A DNA stretch of 64,000 nucleotides, from contig NZ_JRHH01000003.1 in assembly GCF_000757385.1 (NCBI RefSeq), positions 792,389-856,388 on the forward strand. Direction: 5' to 3'. This DNA comes from Flavobacterium aquatile LMG 4008 = ATCC 11947. Lineage in GTDB: Bacteria > Bacteroidota > Bacteroidia > Flavobacteriales > Flavobacteriaceae. The notes beneath the pieces are model-generated. The model saw only the letters and a program-made list of their open reading frames with translations. It was not told the origin of the DNA and did not search any database. Below are positions 34,642 through 43,854 of the stretch, one piece after another. The first letter of the stretch is position 1, and each line of letters opens with the position of its first letter. Made by a program: the position numbers and the translations under genes.

Positions 34642-36978
34642 ATGCAACAATACATCAGTCAACTTAACGAAGCGCAACAAGAACCTGTTTTACAAAAAGA
34701 TGGACCAATGATTATTATCGCTGGCGCCGGATCGGGAAAAACACGTGTATTAACTATGCGAATTGCTTATTTAATGAGCTTGGGAGTTGATTCGTTCAAT
34801 ATTTTGGCACTTACATTTACCAATAAAGCGGCACGTGAAATGAAAAAACGTATCGCAGACATTGTTGGAAGCAACGAAGCCAAAAACCTTTGGATGGGAA
34901 CTTTTCACTCTGTATTTGCTCGAATTTTGAGAAGTGAAGCCGATAAATTAGGATTTCCTTCCAATTTTACTATTTACGATACTCAAGATTCGGTTCGATT
35001 AATTTCTGCCATCATAAAAGAAATGCAATTGGATAAGGACGTTTACAAACCTAAACAAGTTTTAAGCCGAATTTCATCCTATAAAAATTCCCTAATTACG
35101 GTAAAAGCCTACATGAATAATCCGGAGCTACAGGAACAAGATGCCATGTCTAAAAAGCCTCGATTAGGAGAAATTTACGCCAATTATGTAGATCGATGTT
35201 TCAAAGCTGGAGCAATGGATTTCGATGATTTACTATTGAAAACCAATGAATTATTAAATCGTTTTCCAGATGTTTTAGCCAAATATCAGGACCGATTTCG
35301 ATACATTATGGTGGATGAGTACCAAGATACCAACCATTCTCAATACTTAATTGTAAGAGCTTTGTCGGATAGATTTCAGAATATTTGTGTTGTTGGTGAT
35401 GATGCTCAAAGTATTTATGCTTTTCGTGGTGCCAACATCAATAACATCTTAAATTTCCAAAAAGATTATGATAATGTAAAAACCTATCGATTGGAACAAA
35501 ACTACCGTTCTACAAAAAATATTGTGGAAGCCGCCAATTCGATTATTGATAAAAACAAAACCAAATTAGATAAAGTTGTTTGGACAGCCAATGATTATGG
35601 CGCCAAAATAAAAGTGCATCGCAGTTTAACCGATGGAGAAGAAGGCCGATTTGTAGCCAGCGAAATATTCGAACAAAAAATGCGAAACCAAATGATGAAC
35701 GGTCAGTTTGCCATTTTGTATCGCACCAACGCACAATCGCGCGCAATGGAAGATGCGTTAAGAAAGCGCGATATTCCTTATAGAATTTATGGAGGATTGT
35801 CTTTTTATCAACGCAAGGAAATAAAAGATGTTCTTTGTTATTTGCGATTGGTTATCAATCCGAAAGACGAAGAGGCTTTGATTCGTGTTATCAATTATCC
35901 AGCGCGAGGAATTGGCGATACAACTGTTGAAAAGCTTACTGTTGCTGCCAATCATTATAAACGTTCCATATTTGAAGTGATGGAACACATCGATAAAATT
36001 GATTTAAAATTAAATTCTGGAACCAAAGCCAAGTTGCAAGATTTTGTGACAATGATTAAAAGTTTTCAGGTTATTAATGAAAATCAGGATGCTTTTTATT
36101 TGACCGATCATGTAACGAAAAAAACTGGTTTAGTTCAAGAATTAAAGAAAGACGGAACTCCAGAAGGCATCGCTCGAATAGAAAATATTGAAGTTCTAAT
36201 GGGCGGGATCAAGGATTTCATTGAAGGTCAGCGTGAAATTGATGGAGCTCGTGGCGCATTATCTGAATTTATGGAAGATGTAGCATTGGCAACCGATTTA
36301 GACAAAGACACAGGCGATGATGATCGTGTGGCATTGATGACGATTCACTTGGCAAAAGGATTGGAATTTCCTTATGTTTTCGTAGTTGGATTGGAAGAAG
36401 ATTTGTTTCCGAGTGCTATGAGTTTGAATACAAGAAGCGATTTGGAGGAAGAACGCCGATTATTTTATGTTGCCTTAACTCGTGCTGAGCATCAAGCGTA
36501 TTTAACTTATGCTCAATCAAGATACCGTTGGGGAAAACTTACCGATAGCGAACCATCACGATTTATAGAGGAAATTACTTCTGATTATTTGGAGTACATA
36601 AATCCGAGTGATAATGGTGGTTATCGATACAAACCGATGATGGATATTGATATTTTTGGAGATATTGATAAATCTAAACTACGACTGGCAAAACCAGTTG
36701 GAGGAACGCCACCAAAAAGATATGGTGATGAACCAGTTTCTTCGTCAACTATTCGTAAATTGAAACCTGTTGGAAACAATACTAGCAATGAAGCAGGTCC
36801 AAATCTATTCGATAACAAACTCACAGCAGGAAATATTGTAATGCACGAACGCTTTGGGAAAGGTGAAGTAATAAACCTGGAAGGAGTTGGGGCTGATAAA
36901 AAAGCCGAAATCAAATTTGAAGTTGGCGGAATTAAGAAATTGTTATTACGATTTGCGAAACTAGATGTAATCGGATAG
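34642..36978 (+). CDS. UvrD/PcrA family DNA helicase
   Basis: A 778-residue superfamily 1A 3'-5' helicase. Motifs are Walker A AGAGSGKTRVL (about residues 28-38), the ALTFTNKAAREMKKR motif Ia, VDEYQDTN (motif II), VVGDDAQSIYAFRGA (motif III), and LMTIHLAKGLEFPYVFVVG and FYVALTRAE (motifs V/VI). The C-terminus ends with a PcrA-type Tudor-like domain (GNIVMHERFGKGEVINLEG) that can contact RNA polymerase. It acts in nucleotide excision repair and in resolving replication-transcription conflicts. Assignment as PcrA versus UvrD cannot be fixed from sequence alone. Confidence 0.96.
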   Translation: MQQYISQLNEAQQEPVLQKDGPMIIIAGAGSGKTRVLTMRIAYLMSLGVDSFNILALTFTNKAAREMKKRIADIVGSNEAKNLWMGTFHSVFARILRSEADKLGFPSNFTIYDTQDSVRLISAIIKEMQLDKDVYKPKQVLSRISSYKNSLITVKAYMNNPELQEQDAMSKKPRLGEIYANYVDRCFKAGAMDFDDLLLKTNELLNRFPDVLAKYQDRFRYIMVDEYQDTNHSQYLIVRALSDRFQNICVVGDDAQSIYAFRGANINNILNFQKDYDNVKTYRLEQNYRSTKNIVEAANSIIDKNKTKLDKVVWTANDYGAKIKVHRSLTDGEEGRFVASEIFEQKMRNQMMNGQFAILYRTNAQSRAMEDALRKRDIPYRIYGGLSFYQRKEIKDVLCYLRLVINPKDEEALIRVINYPARGIGDTTVEKLTVAANHYKRSIFEVMEHIDKIDLKLNSGTKAKLQDFVTMIKSFQVINENQDAFYLTDHVTKKTGLVQELKKDGTPEGIARIENIEVLMGGIKDFIEGQREIDGARGALSEFMEDVALATDLDKDTGDDDRVALMTIHLAKGLEFPYVFVVGLEEDLFPSAMSLNTRSDLEEERRLFYVALTRAEHQAYLTYAQSRYRWGKLTDSEPSRFIEEITSDYLEYINPSDNGGYRYKPMMDIDIFGDIDKSKLRLAKPVGGTPPKRYGDEPVSSSTIRKLKPVGNNTSNEAGPNLFDNKLTAGNIVMHERFGKGEVINLEGVGADKKAEIKFEVGGIKKLLLRFAKLDVIG

Positions 36979-37068
36979 TTTAAATTGTTTAATGTTGTTT
37001 GTAATGGTTTAATTCCGTTATAAAACAACGTTAAACTTTTAAATAATTTTAAACTTTAAACAAAAAAA

Positions 37069-37689
37069 ATGAGTCAATTTATAAAAATATACGAAGACAA
37101 ACCTAACGAAGCTGCCATTAAAAAAGTAGTTGAAGTGTTGCGCAATGGAGGTTTGGTGATTTATCCAACGGATACCGTTTACGGATTGGGTTGTGATATT
37201 ACCAATACAAAAGCTCTTGAACGAATTGCAAAAATTAAAGGAATTAAGCTAGAAAAAGCCAATTTTTCCTTCATTTGTAGTGATTTAAGTAATATTTCTG
37301 ATTATGTGAAGCAAATTGACACGTCGACTTTTAAATTGCTAAAACGTGCTTTACCCGGACCATATACTTTTATCTTACCTGGTAATAATGATTTGCCGAA
37401 AGAATTTAGAAAGAAAAAAACCGTCGGAATTCGTGTTCCAGATAATAATATTGCAATTGAAATTGTTCGAATGTTGGGCAATCCAATTGTATCAACTTCC
37501 ATTCATGACGATGACGAAGTTTTAGAATATTCTACAGATCCCGAATTAATTTTTGAAAAATGGCAAAATCTAGTCGATATGGTAATTGATGGTGGTTATG
37601 GCGATAATGTTGGTTCTACAATTATCGATTTATCGGGCCATGAACCAGAAGTTGTTAGAGAAGGGAAAGGAAGTTTAGATATTTTATAA
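37069..37689 (+). CDS. L-threonylcarbamoyladenylate synthase (YrdC/Sua5 domain)
   Basis: A 206-residue YrdC-domain enzyme that makes threonylcarbamoyl-AMP for the t6A37 tRNA modification. The active-site region VIYPTDTVYGLGCDI (near residues 33-47), the KRALPGPYTFIL loop, the RKKKTVGIRVPDN motif and the terminal GNVGSTIIDLSGHEPEVVREGKG segment mark the family. It has no C-terminal Sua5 domain, so YrdC/TsaC-like is the better subtype. It lies 90 bp after the helicase gene and may be in the same transcript. Confidence 0.94.
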   Translation: MSQFIKIYEDKPNEAAIKKVVEVLRNGGLVIYPTDTVYGLGCDITNTKALERIAKIKGIKLEKANFSFICSDLSNISDYVKQIDTSTFKLLKRALPGPYTFILPGNNDLPKEFRKKKTVGIRVPDNNIAIEIVRMLGNPIVSTSIHDDDEVLEYSTDPELIFEKWQNLVDMVIDGGYGDNVGSTIIDLSGHEPEVVREGKGSLDIL

Positions 37690-37728
37690 AATAGAAAATA
37701 ATAAAGATTCAGGAAAATATTTTAAAAA

Positions 37729-37763
37729 AAGAAACGCCTCGATTTCTCTAGGCGTTTCTTTTA
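37729..37763. terminator. Terminator between the YrdC and OmpA genes
   Basis: The stem AAAGAAACGCCT / AGGCGTTTCTTT with a ten-base loop separates convergent genes and works in both directions. Confidence 0.88.
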
Positions 37764-37790
37764 TTTTTAAATCTGCAATCTGAAAACTGC

Positions 37791-38621
37791 TTATTGCTTC
37801 TTCATTTCTTTTTCAATCATTTCGTAGAATTCGTCAATTTTTGGTAAAACAACAATTCTAGTTCTTCTGTTTGTAGCTCTGTTTTCAGCAGTTTTGTTAT
37901 CAACTAACGGAATAAATTCACCACGTCCAGCTGCAATTAATTGCGATGGTTTCACACCCAAATCTTTAGTTAAAACTCTAATAATTGCAGTAGAACGTTT
38001 CACACTTAAATCCCAGTTGTCAAGTAATACAGCGTTTCCAGTGAACGGAACGTTATCGGTATGTCCTTCAACCATGCACTCAAAGGTTGGTTTGTCGTTT
38101 ATAACTTTAGCCACTTTAGCCAAAACTTCTTTTGCTCTGTCACTTACCACATAACTTCCGCTTTTGAAAAGTAATTTGTCGGCAATCGATATAAACACAA
38201 CTCCTTTTTCTACGTTAATTTCAATGTCAGGATCAGAAATTCCAACCGAACTTTTTAAACTAGTTACCAATGCTAAGGTTACACTATCTTTCTTAGTTAA
38301 TGCATCTTGCATTCTAGAAATTTTCAAGTCTTTTTCTTTGATGGTTTCTAAGGCTTTTTCAATATTTTGAGCACCTTTTGTTGATAGAATGGTCATGTCT
38401 TTAGACGCACTAATCAAGTCTGAATTATTCTTTTTCAAATAATCATTTTGCTGACTTAAAGCATCCTTTTCTGATAAACATAAATTTAGTTTTACAGTTG
38501 TCGAATTAAGTAAATCTTGACATTCTTTATTTTTTTGCTCCAACTCGGCAATTTTCTTTTTTGTACCACACGATGTTAAAGTCAATGCAGCCAACGAAAA
38601 CATTAAAATTACTTTTCTCAT
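37791..38621 (-). CDS. OmpA-family peptidoglycan-binding lipoprotein
   Basis: A 276-residue lipoprotein with signal and lipobox (ALTLTSC), a coiled-coil stretch (KKKIAELEQKNKECQDLL to about residue 110), and a C-terminal OmpA domain: VFISIADKLLFKSGSY, EGHTDNVPF, DLSVKRSTAIIRVL, GRGEFIPLVDN and NRRTRIVV with the conserved Asp/Arg that bind diaminopimelate. It anchors the envelope to peptidoglycan. A -7 box TAATTTTG (complement of 38642-38649) precedes it. Confidence 0.93.
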   Translation of the reverse strand: MRKVILMFSLAALTLTSCGTKKKIAELEQKNKECQDLLNSTTVKLNLCLSEKDALSQQNDYLKKNNSDLISASKDMTILSTKGAQNIEKALETIKEKDLKISRMQDALTKKDSVTLALVTSLKSSVGISDPDIEINVEKGVVFISIADKLLFKSGSYVVSDRAKEVLAKVAKVINDKPTFECMVEGHTDNVPFTGNAVLLDNWDLSVKRSTAIIRVLTKDLGVKPSQLIAAGRGEFIPLVDNKTAENRATNRRTRIVVLPKIDEFYEMIEKEMKKQ

Positions 38622-38699
38622 ATTATTTATTTTTGATTTTACAAAATTACGATTAAATGAATGTAATAACGATGTATTACCCTAAAGTATTGTTAACTT

Positions 38700-39692
38700 T
38701 TACTCAAATACTTTGCCATTCTTAACAAAATAGCGGTAAACAATACTTTTTGTATAATAATAATTTTGCCTTTGGATGGTGTTTCGTTTCTTTAAGTTTC
38801 TAGAAATCAGTCCGAAAAAAGAATAATGTGCCTTTACAATTGCAAAACAATGTTTGAATTTTCCTTTAACAATAAATTGAATTCCGGCAATTCCGTCCAA
38901 TATTAATCGAATAAAAATTATAGAGAACAATTGATTTTTTGGTAAATTCTTCAACAACATTAACAAAGAGTTTCTAAAATTTAAAAATGTTTTCCTTGGA
39001 TTTCCTTCGTTTAAAGTCGCTCCTCCAACATGATAAACAACAGATTTATAAGTATATTTAGCTTTGTATCCTAAATTAAAAGCACGCCAACATAAATCAA
39101 TCTCTTCTTGATGAGCAAAAAAGTCTCCGTCAAATCCGTTTAATTTTCTGTAAACTTCTTTTCTAACAAAAAAGCAAGCGCCAGTTGCCCAAAATATTTC
39201 GCGTTCATCATCATATTGATTCAAATCTTTTTCGATTGTATCAAAAATTCTACCACGACAAAAAGGATAACCATATTTATCAATAAATCCGCCAGCAGCA
39301 CCAGCATATTCAAATAGTTCTTTATTTTTGAAATCTAAAATCTTAGGTTGAATTATGGCAATTTCTTTTTCATTTTCAAATATCGATAGGATAGGAGAAA
39401 GCCAATTTGCAGTAACTTCAACATCAGAATTTAGCAAGCAATAATACTCTTCTTCAACGTTTTTTAATGCTACATTATAGCCATTTGCAAAGCCATAATT
39501 GGCATCGTTTTCTATAATTTTAACCGAAGGAAATTTCGATTTTACAACTTCAATTGAGGAATCAGTAGAAGCATTATCGGCTACGTAAATTGTAGCTTCA
39601 TCTGAAAATGAAACTATTGACGGTAAAAATTGCTCTAACAATTTGGCACCATTCCAATTCAAAATTACTACAGCTATTTTTTTGTTTGTCAT
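38700..39692 (-). CDS. Glycosyltransferase family 2
   Basis: A 330-residue GT2 enzyme with a GT-A fold: VVILNWNGAKLL at the start, ADNASTDSS, and the metal motif LLNSDVEV (residues about 86-93), then IFWATGACFFVRK and FFAHQEEIDLCWRA with the catalytic ED-type Glu/Asp. The C-terminal part has hydrophobic segments (FSIIFIRLILDGIAGIQFI) and likely contacts the membrane. Rhamnosyl-type GT2s share this pattern. The gene starts four bases after the PD-(D/E)XK gene ends, so they share a transcript. Sugar and acceptor are unknown. Confidence 0.9.
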   Translation of the reverse strand: MTNKKIAVVILNWNGAKLLEQFLPSIVSFSDEATIYVADNASTDSSIEVVKSKFPSVKIIENDANYGFANGYNVALKNVEEEYYCLLNSDVEVTANWLSPILSIFENEKEIAIIQPKILDFKNKELFEYAGAAGGFIDKYGYPFCRGRIFDTIEKDLNQYDDEREIFWATGACFFVRKEVYRKLNGFDGDFFAHQEEIDLCWRAFNLGYKAKYTYKSVVYHVGGATLNEGNPRKTFLNFRNSLLMLLKNLPKNQLFSIIFIRLILDGIAGIQFIVKGKFKHCFAIVKAHYSFFGLISRNLKKRNTIQRQNYYYTKSIVYRYFVKNGKVFE

Positions 39693-39696
39693 TTAT

Positions 39697-40143
39697 TTAT
39701 AGGCTAAAATCGGGCAATTGTTCAAGGAAAACGTACTTCTCATTTTCAAAATCCATTTCGCAAAAGTAATGATTTAGTCCGTTAGTAACCATCAAGTATT
39801 TTGCTTTTAATGTAAGATTATATCTTGCAATTTGATCGAAAGTTTGTTGGGTTATTTTTACTTCTGGTGCTTTACATTCTACTAATAGAAAAAGTGTTCC
39901 ATCTGGTTGAAAAACAACCAAATCATAACGTTTAGTTAGATCATTAATCTTAATTAATTTTTCAACATTAATGTACGATTTTGGGTATTTTCTTTCTTGT
40001 AAAAGATACTGCGTTACATGCTGACGAACCCATTCCTCGGGTGTAAGAATTATAAATTTTTTCCTAATTTCATCGAAGATAGCTACTTTATTTTCACTAT
40101 TTTTGAACCGAAACGTAAATGTTGGAAAATTGAGTTTTTGCAT
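39697..40143 (-). CDS. Solo type I restriction HsdR N-terminal-like (PD-(D/E)XK) protein
   Basis: A 148-residue protein of the HSDR_N_2 family. The nuclease-type core is complete: D74 in RYDLVVF and E89-C-K91 in FLLVECKAP give a D-x14-ExK motif. It lacks the helicase and any methylase partner, so it is not a working restriction enzyme by itself. It sits divergent to holA, and the order GT2, this gene, then holA on the other strand is familiar from other Flavobacteriia. Its promoter -7 box ends only four bases before the ATG, so its mRNA is probably leaderless. A role in DNA processing with the replisome is speculation. Confidence 0.85.
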   Translation of the reverse strand: MQKLNFPTFTFRFKNSENKVAIFDEIRKKFIILTPEEWVRQHVTQYLLQERKYPKSYINVEKLIKINDLTKRYDLVVFQPDGTLFLLVECKAPEVKITQQTFDQIARYNLTLKAKYLMVTNGLNHYFCEMDFENEKYVFLEQLPDFSL

Positions 40144-40147
40144 AACA

Positions 40148-40177
40148 CAAAAATAGTTATTTTAGACTAACTGCCAA
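40148..40177 (-). promoter_or_regulatory. Promoter of the PD-(D/E)XK gene, leaderless arrangement
   Basis: Read on the minus strand: TTG (complement of 40175-40177), 19-bp spacer, TATTTTTG (complement of 40148-40155). The ATG is at 40143-40141, so the predicted transcript start falls on the start codon. The -33 TTG is supplied by the phrase repeat CTGCCAACTG. Confidence 0.7.
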
Positions 40178-40199
40178 CTGTTACTGAACACTGAATACT
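40166..40199. repeat. Degenerate phrase repeat between the PD-(D/E)XK gene and holA
   Basis: The words AACTGCCAACTG, TTACTGAACACTG and AATACT run in series immediately before the holA start (40206). They form part of the promoter region of the divergent gene. Confidence 0.5.
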
Positions 40200-40205
40200 A
40201 AAATA

Positions 40206-41210
40206 ATGGACGAAGTAGTAAAAATAATTAACGATATAAAAGCCGGAAACATCAAACCCATTTATTTTTTTATGGGCGATGAACCTTATTATATTGATAA
40301 ATTGACCGAATATATTGAGCAGAATGTGTTGCAAGAACACGAACGCGATTTCAATCAAACAATACTTTACGGACGTGATGTAACAATTGAAGATGTAGTA
40401 GGAAATGCGAAACGTTTTCCAATGATGGCAGACAGACAAGTGGTTGTGGTTAGAGAAGCACAGGAACTTTCTAGAACTATTGATAAATTAGAAAGTTATG
40501 TCGAAAATCCACAAACTACTACAGTTTTGGTTTTTGCTTATAAATATAAAACACTCGATAAACGTAAAAAAGTGACTAAACTTTTGGGCAAACACGGAGT
40601 AGTTTTTGAAAGTAAAAAAATGTATGAAAATCAAGTTGGAACATGGATTAATAGAATACTTTTGGGAAAAGGATATTCCATCGAACCAAAAGCTAATGCT
40701 ATGTTGGTTGAATTTCTTGGAAATGATTTGAGCCGAATTAGCAACGAACTTAATAAACTTCAAATAATCCTCCCAAAATCGCATACGATTACTCCAAAAG
40801 ACATTGAAGAAAATATTGGTTTTAGTAAGGATTTTAATGTATTCGAATTGCAAAATGCTTTGGGTTCTAGAAATCAATTGAAAGCTTATCAAATTGCTCA
40901 GTATTTTGCCGATAATCCTAAGGATAATCCTATGGTAGTGACTACTAGTTTGGTTTTTAGTTATTTTATAAAAGTTTTAAAATACCACGGATTGAAAGAT
41001 AAAAATCCTAAAACTGCAGCTCCAATTCTTGGTGTTAGTCCGTTTTTCATGAAAGATTATGAAGTAGCACTAAAAAATTATCCAATGAAAAAGGTTAGTG
41101 CAATAGTTTCATCTCTACGTGATATTGATGTGAAAAGTAAAGGTGTTGGCGCAAATAATCTTCCTACTCACGATTTACTAAAAGAAATGTTAGTTAAGAT
41201 TTTTAATTAA
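40206..41210 (+). CDS. holA: DNA polymerase III delta subunit
   Basis: A 334-residue HolA, the clamp-loader subunit that opens the beta clamp. Marks are PIYFFMGDEPYYIDKLTEYI at the start (clamp-contact region), FPMMADRQVVVVREAQEL, YVENPQTTTVLVFAYKYKTLDKR, and the C-terminal helical collar domain with ISNELNKLQIILP and FELQNALGSRN. Length fits the family. Start set at the ATG at 40206, the first codon after the phrase repeat. Confidence 0.94.
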   Translation: MDEVVKIINDIKAGNIKPIYFFMGDEPYYIDKLTEYIEQNVLQEHERDFNQTILYGRDVTIEDVVGNAKRFPMMADRQVVVVREAQELSRTIDKLESYVENPQTTTVLVFAYKYKTLDKRKKVTKLLGKHGVVFESKKMYENQVGTWINRILLGKGYSIEPKANAMLVEFLGNDLSRISNELNKLQIILPKSHTITPKDIEENIGFSKDFNVFELQNALGSRNQLKAYQIAQYFADNPKDNPMVVTTSLVFSYFIKVLKYHGLKDKNPKTAAPILGVSPFFMKDYEVALKNYPMKKVSAIVSSLRDIDVKSKGVGANNLPTHDLLKEMLVKIFN

Positions 41211-41260
41211 AAATTATATTCTGATATTTGTAATTCTCAAACAAATTTAAAAATTAAGTT

Positions 41261-41443
41261 ATGGCAATGAATAAAAATACCGTTTTCGGATGGGCAACTT
41301 TTATAATGATAATAATGGGATTAACATTAATTGCACTTGGCGCTTTTAGATATGACGATACTGCAGGTTGGGGTTTTGCCGCAACAGGAGTAGGATTTTT
41401 AGCAAATGCATGGGTATTTAGTTCACTTAAAGGAAGAGTTTAA
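41261..41443 (+). CDS. Small membrane protein, CAL67264 family
   Basis: A 60-residue peptide with two hydrophobic helices (WATFIMIIMGLTLIALGAF and GWGFAATGVGFLANAWVFSSL) split by a short polar loop (RYDDTA). The layout matches the CAL67264 family of small flavobacterial membrane proteins, function unknown. The stop overlaps the convergent LpxL-like gene's end by four bases. A second Met two codons in is an equally possible start. Confidence 0.75.
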   Translation: MAMNKNTVFGWATFIMIIMGLTLIALGAFRYDDTAGWGFAATGVGFLANAWVFSSLKGRV

Positions 41444-42315
41444 TCTTTCTTTTTGTGTTTCCATCTTTTGTGCGTCCACAAATAATATTCGGGTTGTTCA
41501 TGAATTTGTTGTTCTACTCTAGCCATAAAATCCTCCGATAATTTATAATTAGGAATTGTATGAATATCTTCGGTCATCACTTCAAAACTTGCTTCATAAT
41601 AGCCACGTTTTATTTTCTTTGTCCTTAAGAAAATAACATTCATATTGTATTTTTTAGCTAATTTTTCAGCACCAGTATGAATTGGGGTTTCAATTCCCAT
41701 AAAATGATGCCAATATAATAATTTAGACCAACGCGGTGTTTGGTCGCTAGCAAAACCATAAACTCCTAGAATACCATCTTTTTTATTTTTTTCTATAGTA
41801 GATTTTGATTGCTTTGTAGTGATTAAATACGCTTTAAATCTCGAACGGATATTTCTTACTAATTTGTCAAAGTACTTATTAGCAATTTGTTTATAAATAC
41901 CATATCCTTTAAAACTTATGTGCTTATTCATCGATAAAACCCACTCGTAGCTGGCATAATGTGCGCACATTAACGCAATACTTTTCCCTTGTTTTTCTAA
42001 ATTTTGATAAGTCGCAAGATTTGTGAATTTAAAACGTTCGTCAATTTCTTTCTGTGTAATATTCATTGTTTTTATCATTTCTAAAAACATATCACACATG
42101 TGAGAATAGAATTTTTTTTCAATTTGAGTTCGTTCTTCTTCTGATAAATGAGGTAATGCTAATGCAATATTTTGTCTAACTACTTTTTTTCTATATCCGA
42201 TAATTTGGTAAACTAAAAAATAAATACCATCAGAAAAAATATATAATAATCTGAAAGGTAGTATAGATATAAGCCAAAGTAGTGGGTATAATATTATAAA
42301 TAGCAATAGTTGCAT
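41440..42315 (-). CDS. LpxL/HtrB-type lysophospholipid acyltransferase
   Basis: A 291-residue membrane-anchored acyltransferase of the lipid A late-acyltransferase family. The N-terminal anchor is LLLFIILYPLLWLISILPF; the catalytic HX4E motif is H119-YASY-E124. Start at the ATG at 42313-42315: a TTG at 42333 opens the frame but overlaps a -7 box TATATTTG (complement of 42331-42338), so translation must begin after it. It probably adds secondary acyl chains to lipid A; acyl-ornithine synthesis is an alternative. Confidence 0.88.
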   Translation of the reverse strand: MQLLLFIILYPLLWLISILPFRLLYIFSDGIYFLVYQIIGYRKKVVRQNIALALPHLSEEERTQIEKKFYSHMCDMFLEMIKTMNITQKEIDERFKFTNLATYQNLEKQGKSIALMCAHYASYEWVLSMNKHISFKGYGIYKQIANKYFDKLVRNIRSRFKAYLITTKQSKSTIEKNKKDGILGVYGFASDQTPRWSKLLYWHHFMGIETPIHTGAEKLAKKYNMNVIFLRTKKIKRGYYEASFEVMTEDIHTIPNYKLSEDFMARVEQQIHEQPEYYLWTHKRWKHKKKD

Positions 42316-42413
42316 TCGACTTTTTTTTTGCAAATATACGTTTTAATGCAATTTATTGTTTTTGTTTGATAAAACCTATTGTACAATTCTTATTTTTACT
42401 AAAATTATTGACT

Positions 42414-43061
42414 ATGGACATGAATGTTTTTTTGATTGCGATTATTGTAATTAATGTAATTATTAGCTTTAAAGGTTTTGACGATTTGTATTTTTTTAGA
42501 AAATATGAGTTTCATGTAGGAAGTATTCGCTCTGGTGAACAAGTACGTATGGTTTCTTCTGCATTTCTTCATGCCGACATTCCTCATTTGGCATTTAATA
42601 TGTTGACTCTTTATTTTTTCGCACCAGTTGTATATGGCAATTTGGGTAATTTATCTTTTGTATTAATTTATTTTGGAAGTTTATTATTTGGAAGCTTGCT
42701 AACTATGCTTTTTCATAAAGATGATTATAGTTATAGAGCAATTGGAGCTTCTGGAGCAGTTACTGGAGTTTTATATTCGGCAATATTGCTTAATCCAGAT
42801 ATGAGTTTGTATCTTTTCTTTATTCCAATACCAATTCCTGCTTATTTATTCGGAATAGGTTATCTATTATATTCAATCTACGGAATGAAAGCTAAGAATG
42901 ATAATATTGGACATACGGCACATTTTGGTGGAGCAATTGGCGGATATGTAATTACTTTAATAAAATTACCGTCATTATTTGCAGATAATTTGTTGATGGT
43001 GATTTTATTAGCTATTCCAATTATTATTTTATTTGTATTAGCCAAGTTTGGAAAATTATAA
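42414..43061 (+). CDS. Rhomboid family intramembrane serine protease
   Basis: A 215-residue protease with six membrane helices. The catalytic Ser is S113 in GASGAVTGV and the His H170 in HTAHFGGAIGG, both in expected helices, with YFFAPVVYG marking the L1/helix 2 region. The ATG at 42414 is chosen over a TTG at 42366 that would add a poor hydrophobic leader. It cuts membrane proteins within the bilayer; substrates are unknown. Confidence 0.92.
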   Translation: MDMNVFLIAIIVINVIISFKGFDDLYFFRKYEFHVGSIRSGEQVRMVSSAFLHADIPHLAFNMLTLYFFAPVVYGNLGNLSFVLIYFGSLLFGSLLTMLFHKDDYSYRAIGASGAVTGVLYSAILLNPDMSLYLFFIPIPIPAYLFGIGYLLYSIYGMKAKNDNIGHTAHFGGAIGGYVITLIKLPSLFADNLLMVILLAIPIIILFVLAKFGKL

Positions 43062-43101
43062 TGGCACAACTTTTGAAATAAATATAAAAAAAATAAACAT
43101 T

Positions 43102-43797
43102 ATGAAAAAATTAGCCCTAGTAGTATTAACGTTATTCGTAAGTATGTCACACGCACAAGAACAAAAGCAAATTCCACAAGTATCCGTTTCAGGTGAAGGA
43201 AAAATTAAAGTAAAGCCTGATCAGGTTGTAGTTAATTTTGGAGTTGAAAACGTTGGTAAAGATGCTCAAGAAGTAAAAAAAATGAACGATGAAAAAATTG
43301 AAAACGTTTTAAAATTCATCAAAAAGTTTGGAATTCCATCATCAGATTTTCAAACTACAAATGTTAGCTTAAACAGAAACTATGATTATGATAAAAAGAA
43401 GTATAATTTTCAAGCATCACAATCTATAACTATTACATTGAAGGATATTTCTAAGTATGATGAGTTAATGATGGGATTGGTTGATAACGGAATTAATAAT
43501 ATTAGTAACGTAGAGTTTAAATCAACTGAAATCGAGAAGTACAAATCAGAAGCAAGAAAATTAGCCATAAAAGATGCTAAAAAGAAAGCCGAAGATTTTG
43601 TTTCTGTATTAGGTCAAAAAGTTGGTAAAGCACTTTTAATAACTGATAATTCCTCTAACTATTATCCTCCACAGCCAATGTTTAAAGGAGCTATGTTAGA
43701 AATGGCAGCAGATATGGGTGGCGCACCAAGAGAAACACTTGCCGTTGGTGAAATTGAAGTAATCACAAATGTATCCGTAAGTTTTGTGTTAGAATAG
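43102..43797 (+). CDS. SIMPL domain (DUF541) periplasmic protein
   Basis: A 231-residue protein with a signal peptide (MKKLALVVLTLFVSMSHA) and a SIMPL domain: VSVSGEGKIKVKPDQVVVNFGVE, the helix AQEVKKMNDEKIENVLKFI, and the terminal VITNVSVSFVLE strand. SIMPL proteins are found in the periplasm of many bacteria; their role is not settled. The ATG at 43102 gives the signal sequence; the longer frame start at 43048 overlaps the rhomboid gene. Confidence 0.9.
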   Translation: MKKLALVVLTLFVSMSHAQEQKQIPQVSVSGEGKIKVKPDQVVVNFGVENVGKDAQEVKKMNDEKIENVLKFIKKFGIPSSDFQTTNVSLNRNYDYDKKKYNFQASQSITITLKDISKYDELMMGLVDNGINNISNVEFKSTEIEKYKSEARKLAIKDAKKKAEDFVSVLGQKVGKALLITDNSSNYYPPQPMFKGAMLEMAADMGGAPRETLAVGEIEVITNVSVSFVLE

Positions 43798-43811
43798 TAA
43801 AACAAAACATA

Positions 43812-43845
43812 AAAAAAGTCCAGATTTTGTCTGGACTTTTTATTT
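43812..43845. terminator. Terminator between SIMPL gene and tRNA-Tyr
   Basis: The perfect stem AAAAAGTCCAGA / TCTGGACTTTTT with loop TTTTG acts on the SIMPL transcript and, on the other strand, on tRNA-Tyr. Confidence 0.9.
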
Positions 43846-43854
43846 TAAATAATG

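Noticed and set aside
39697..40143. Restriction-modification system
   Set aside because: Only the HsdR N-terminal-like domain is present; no methylase, specificity or helicase part.
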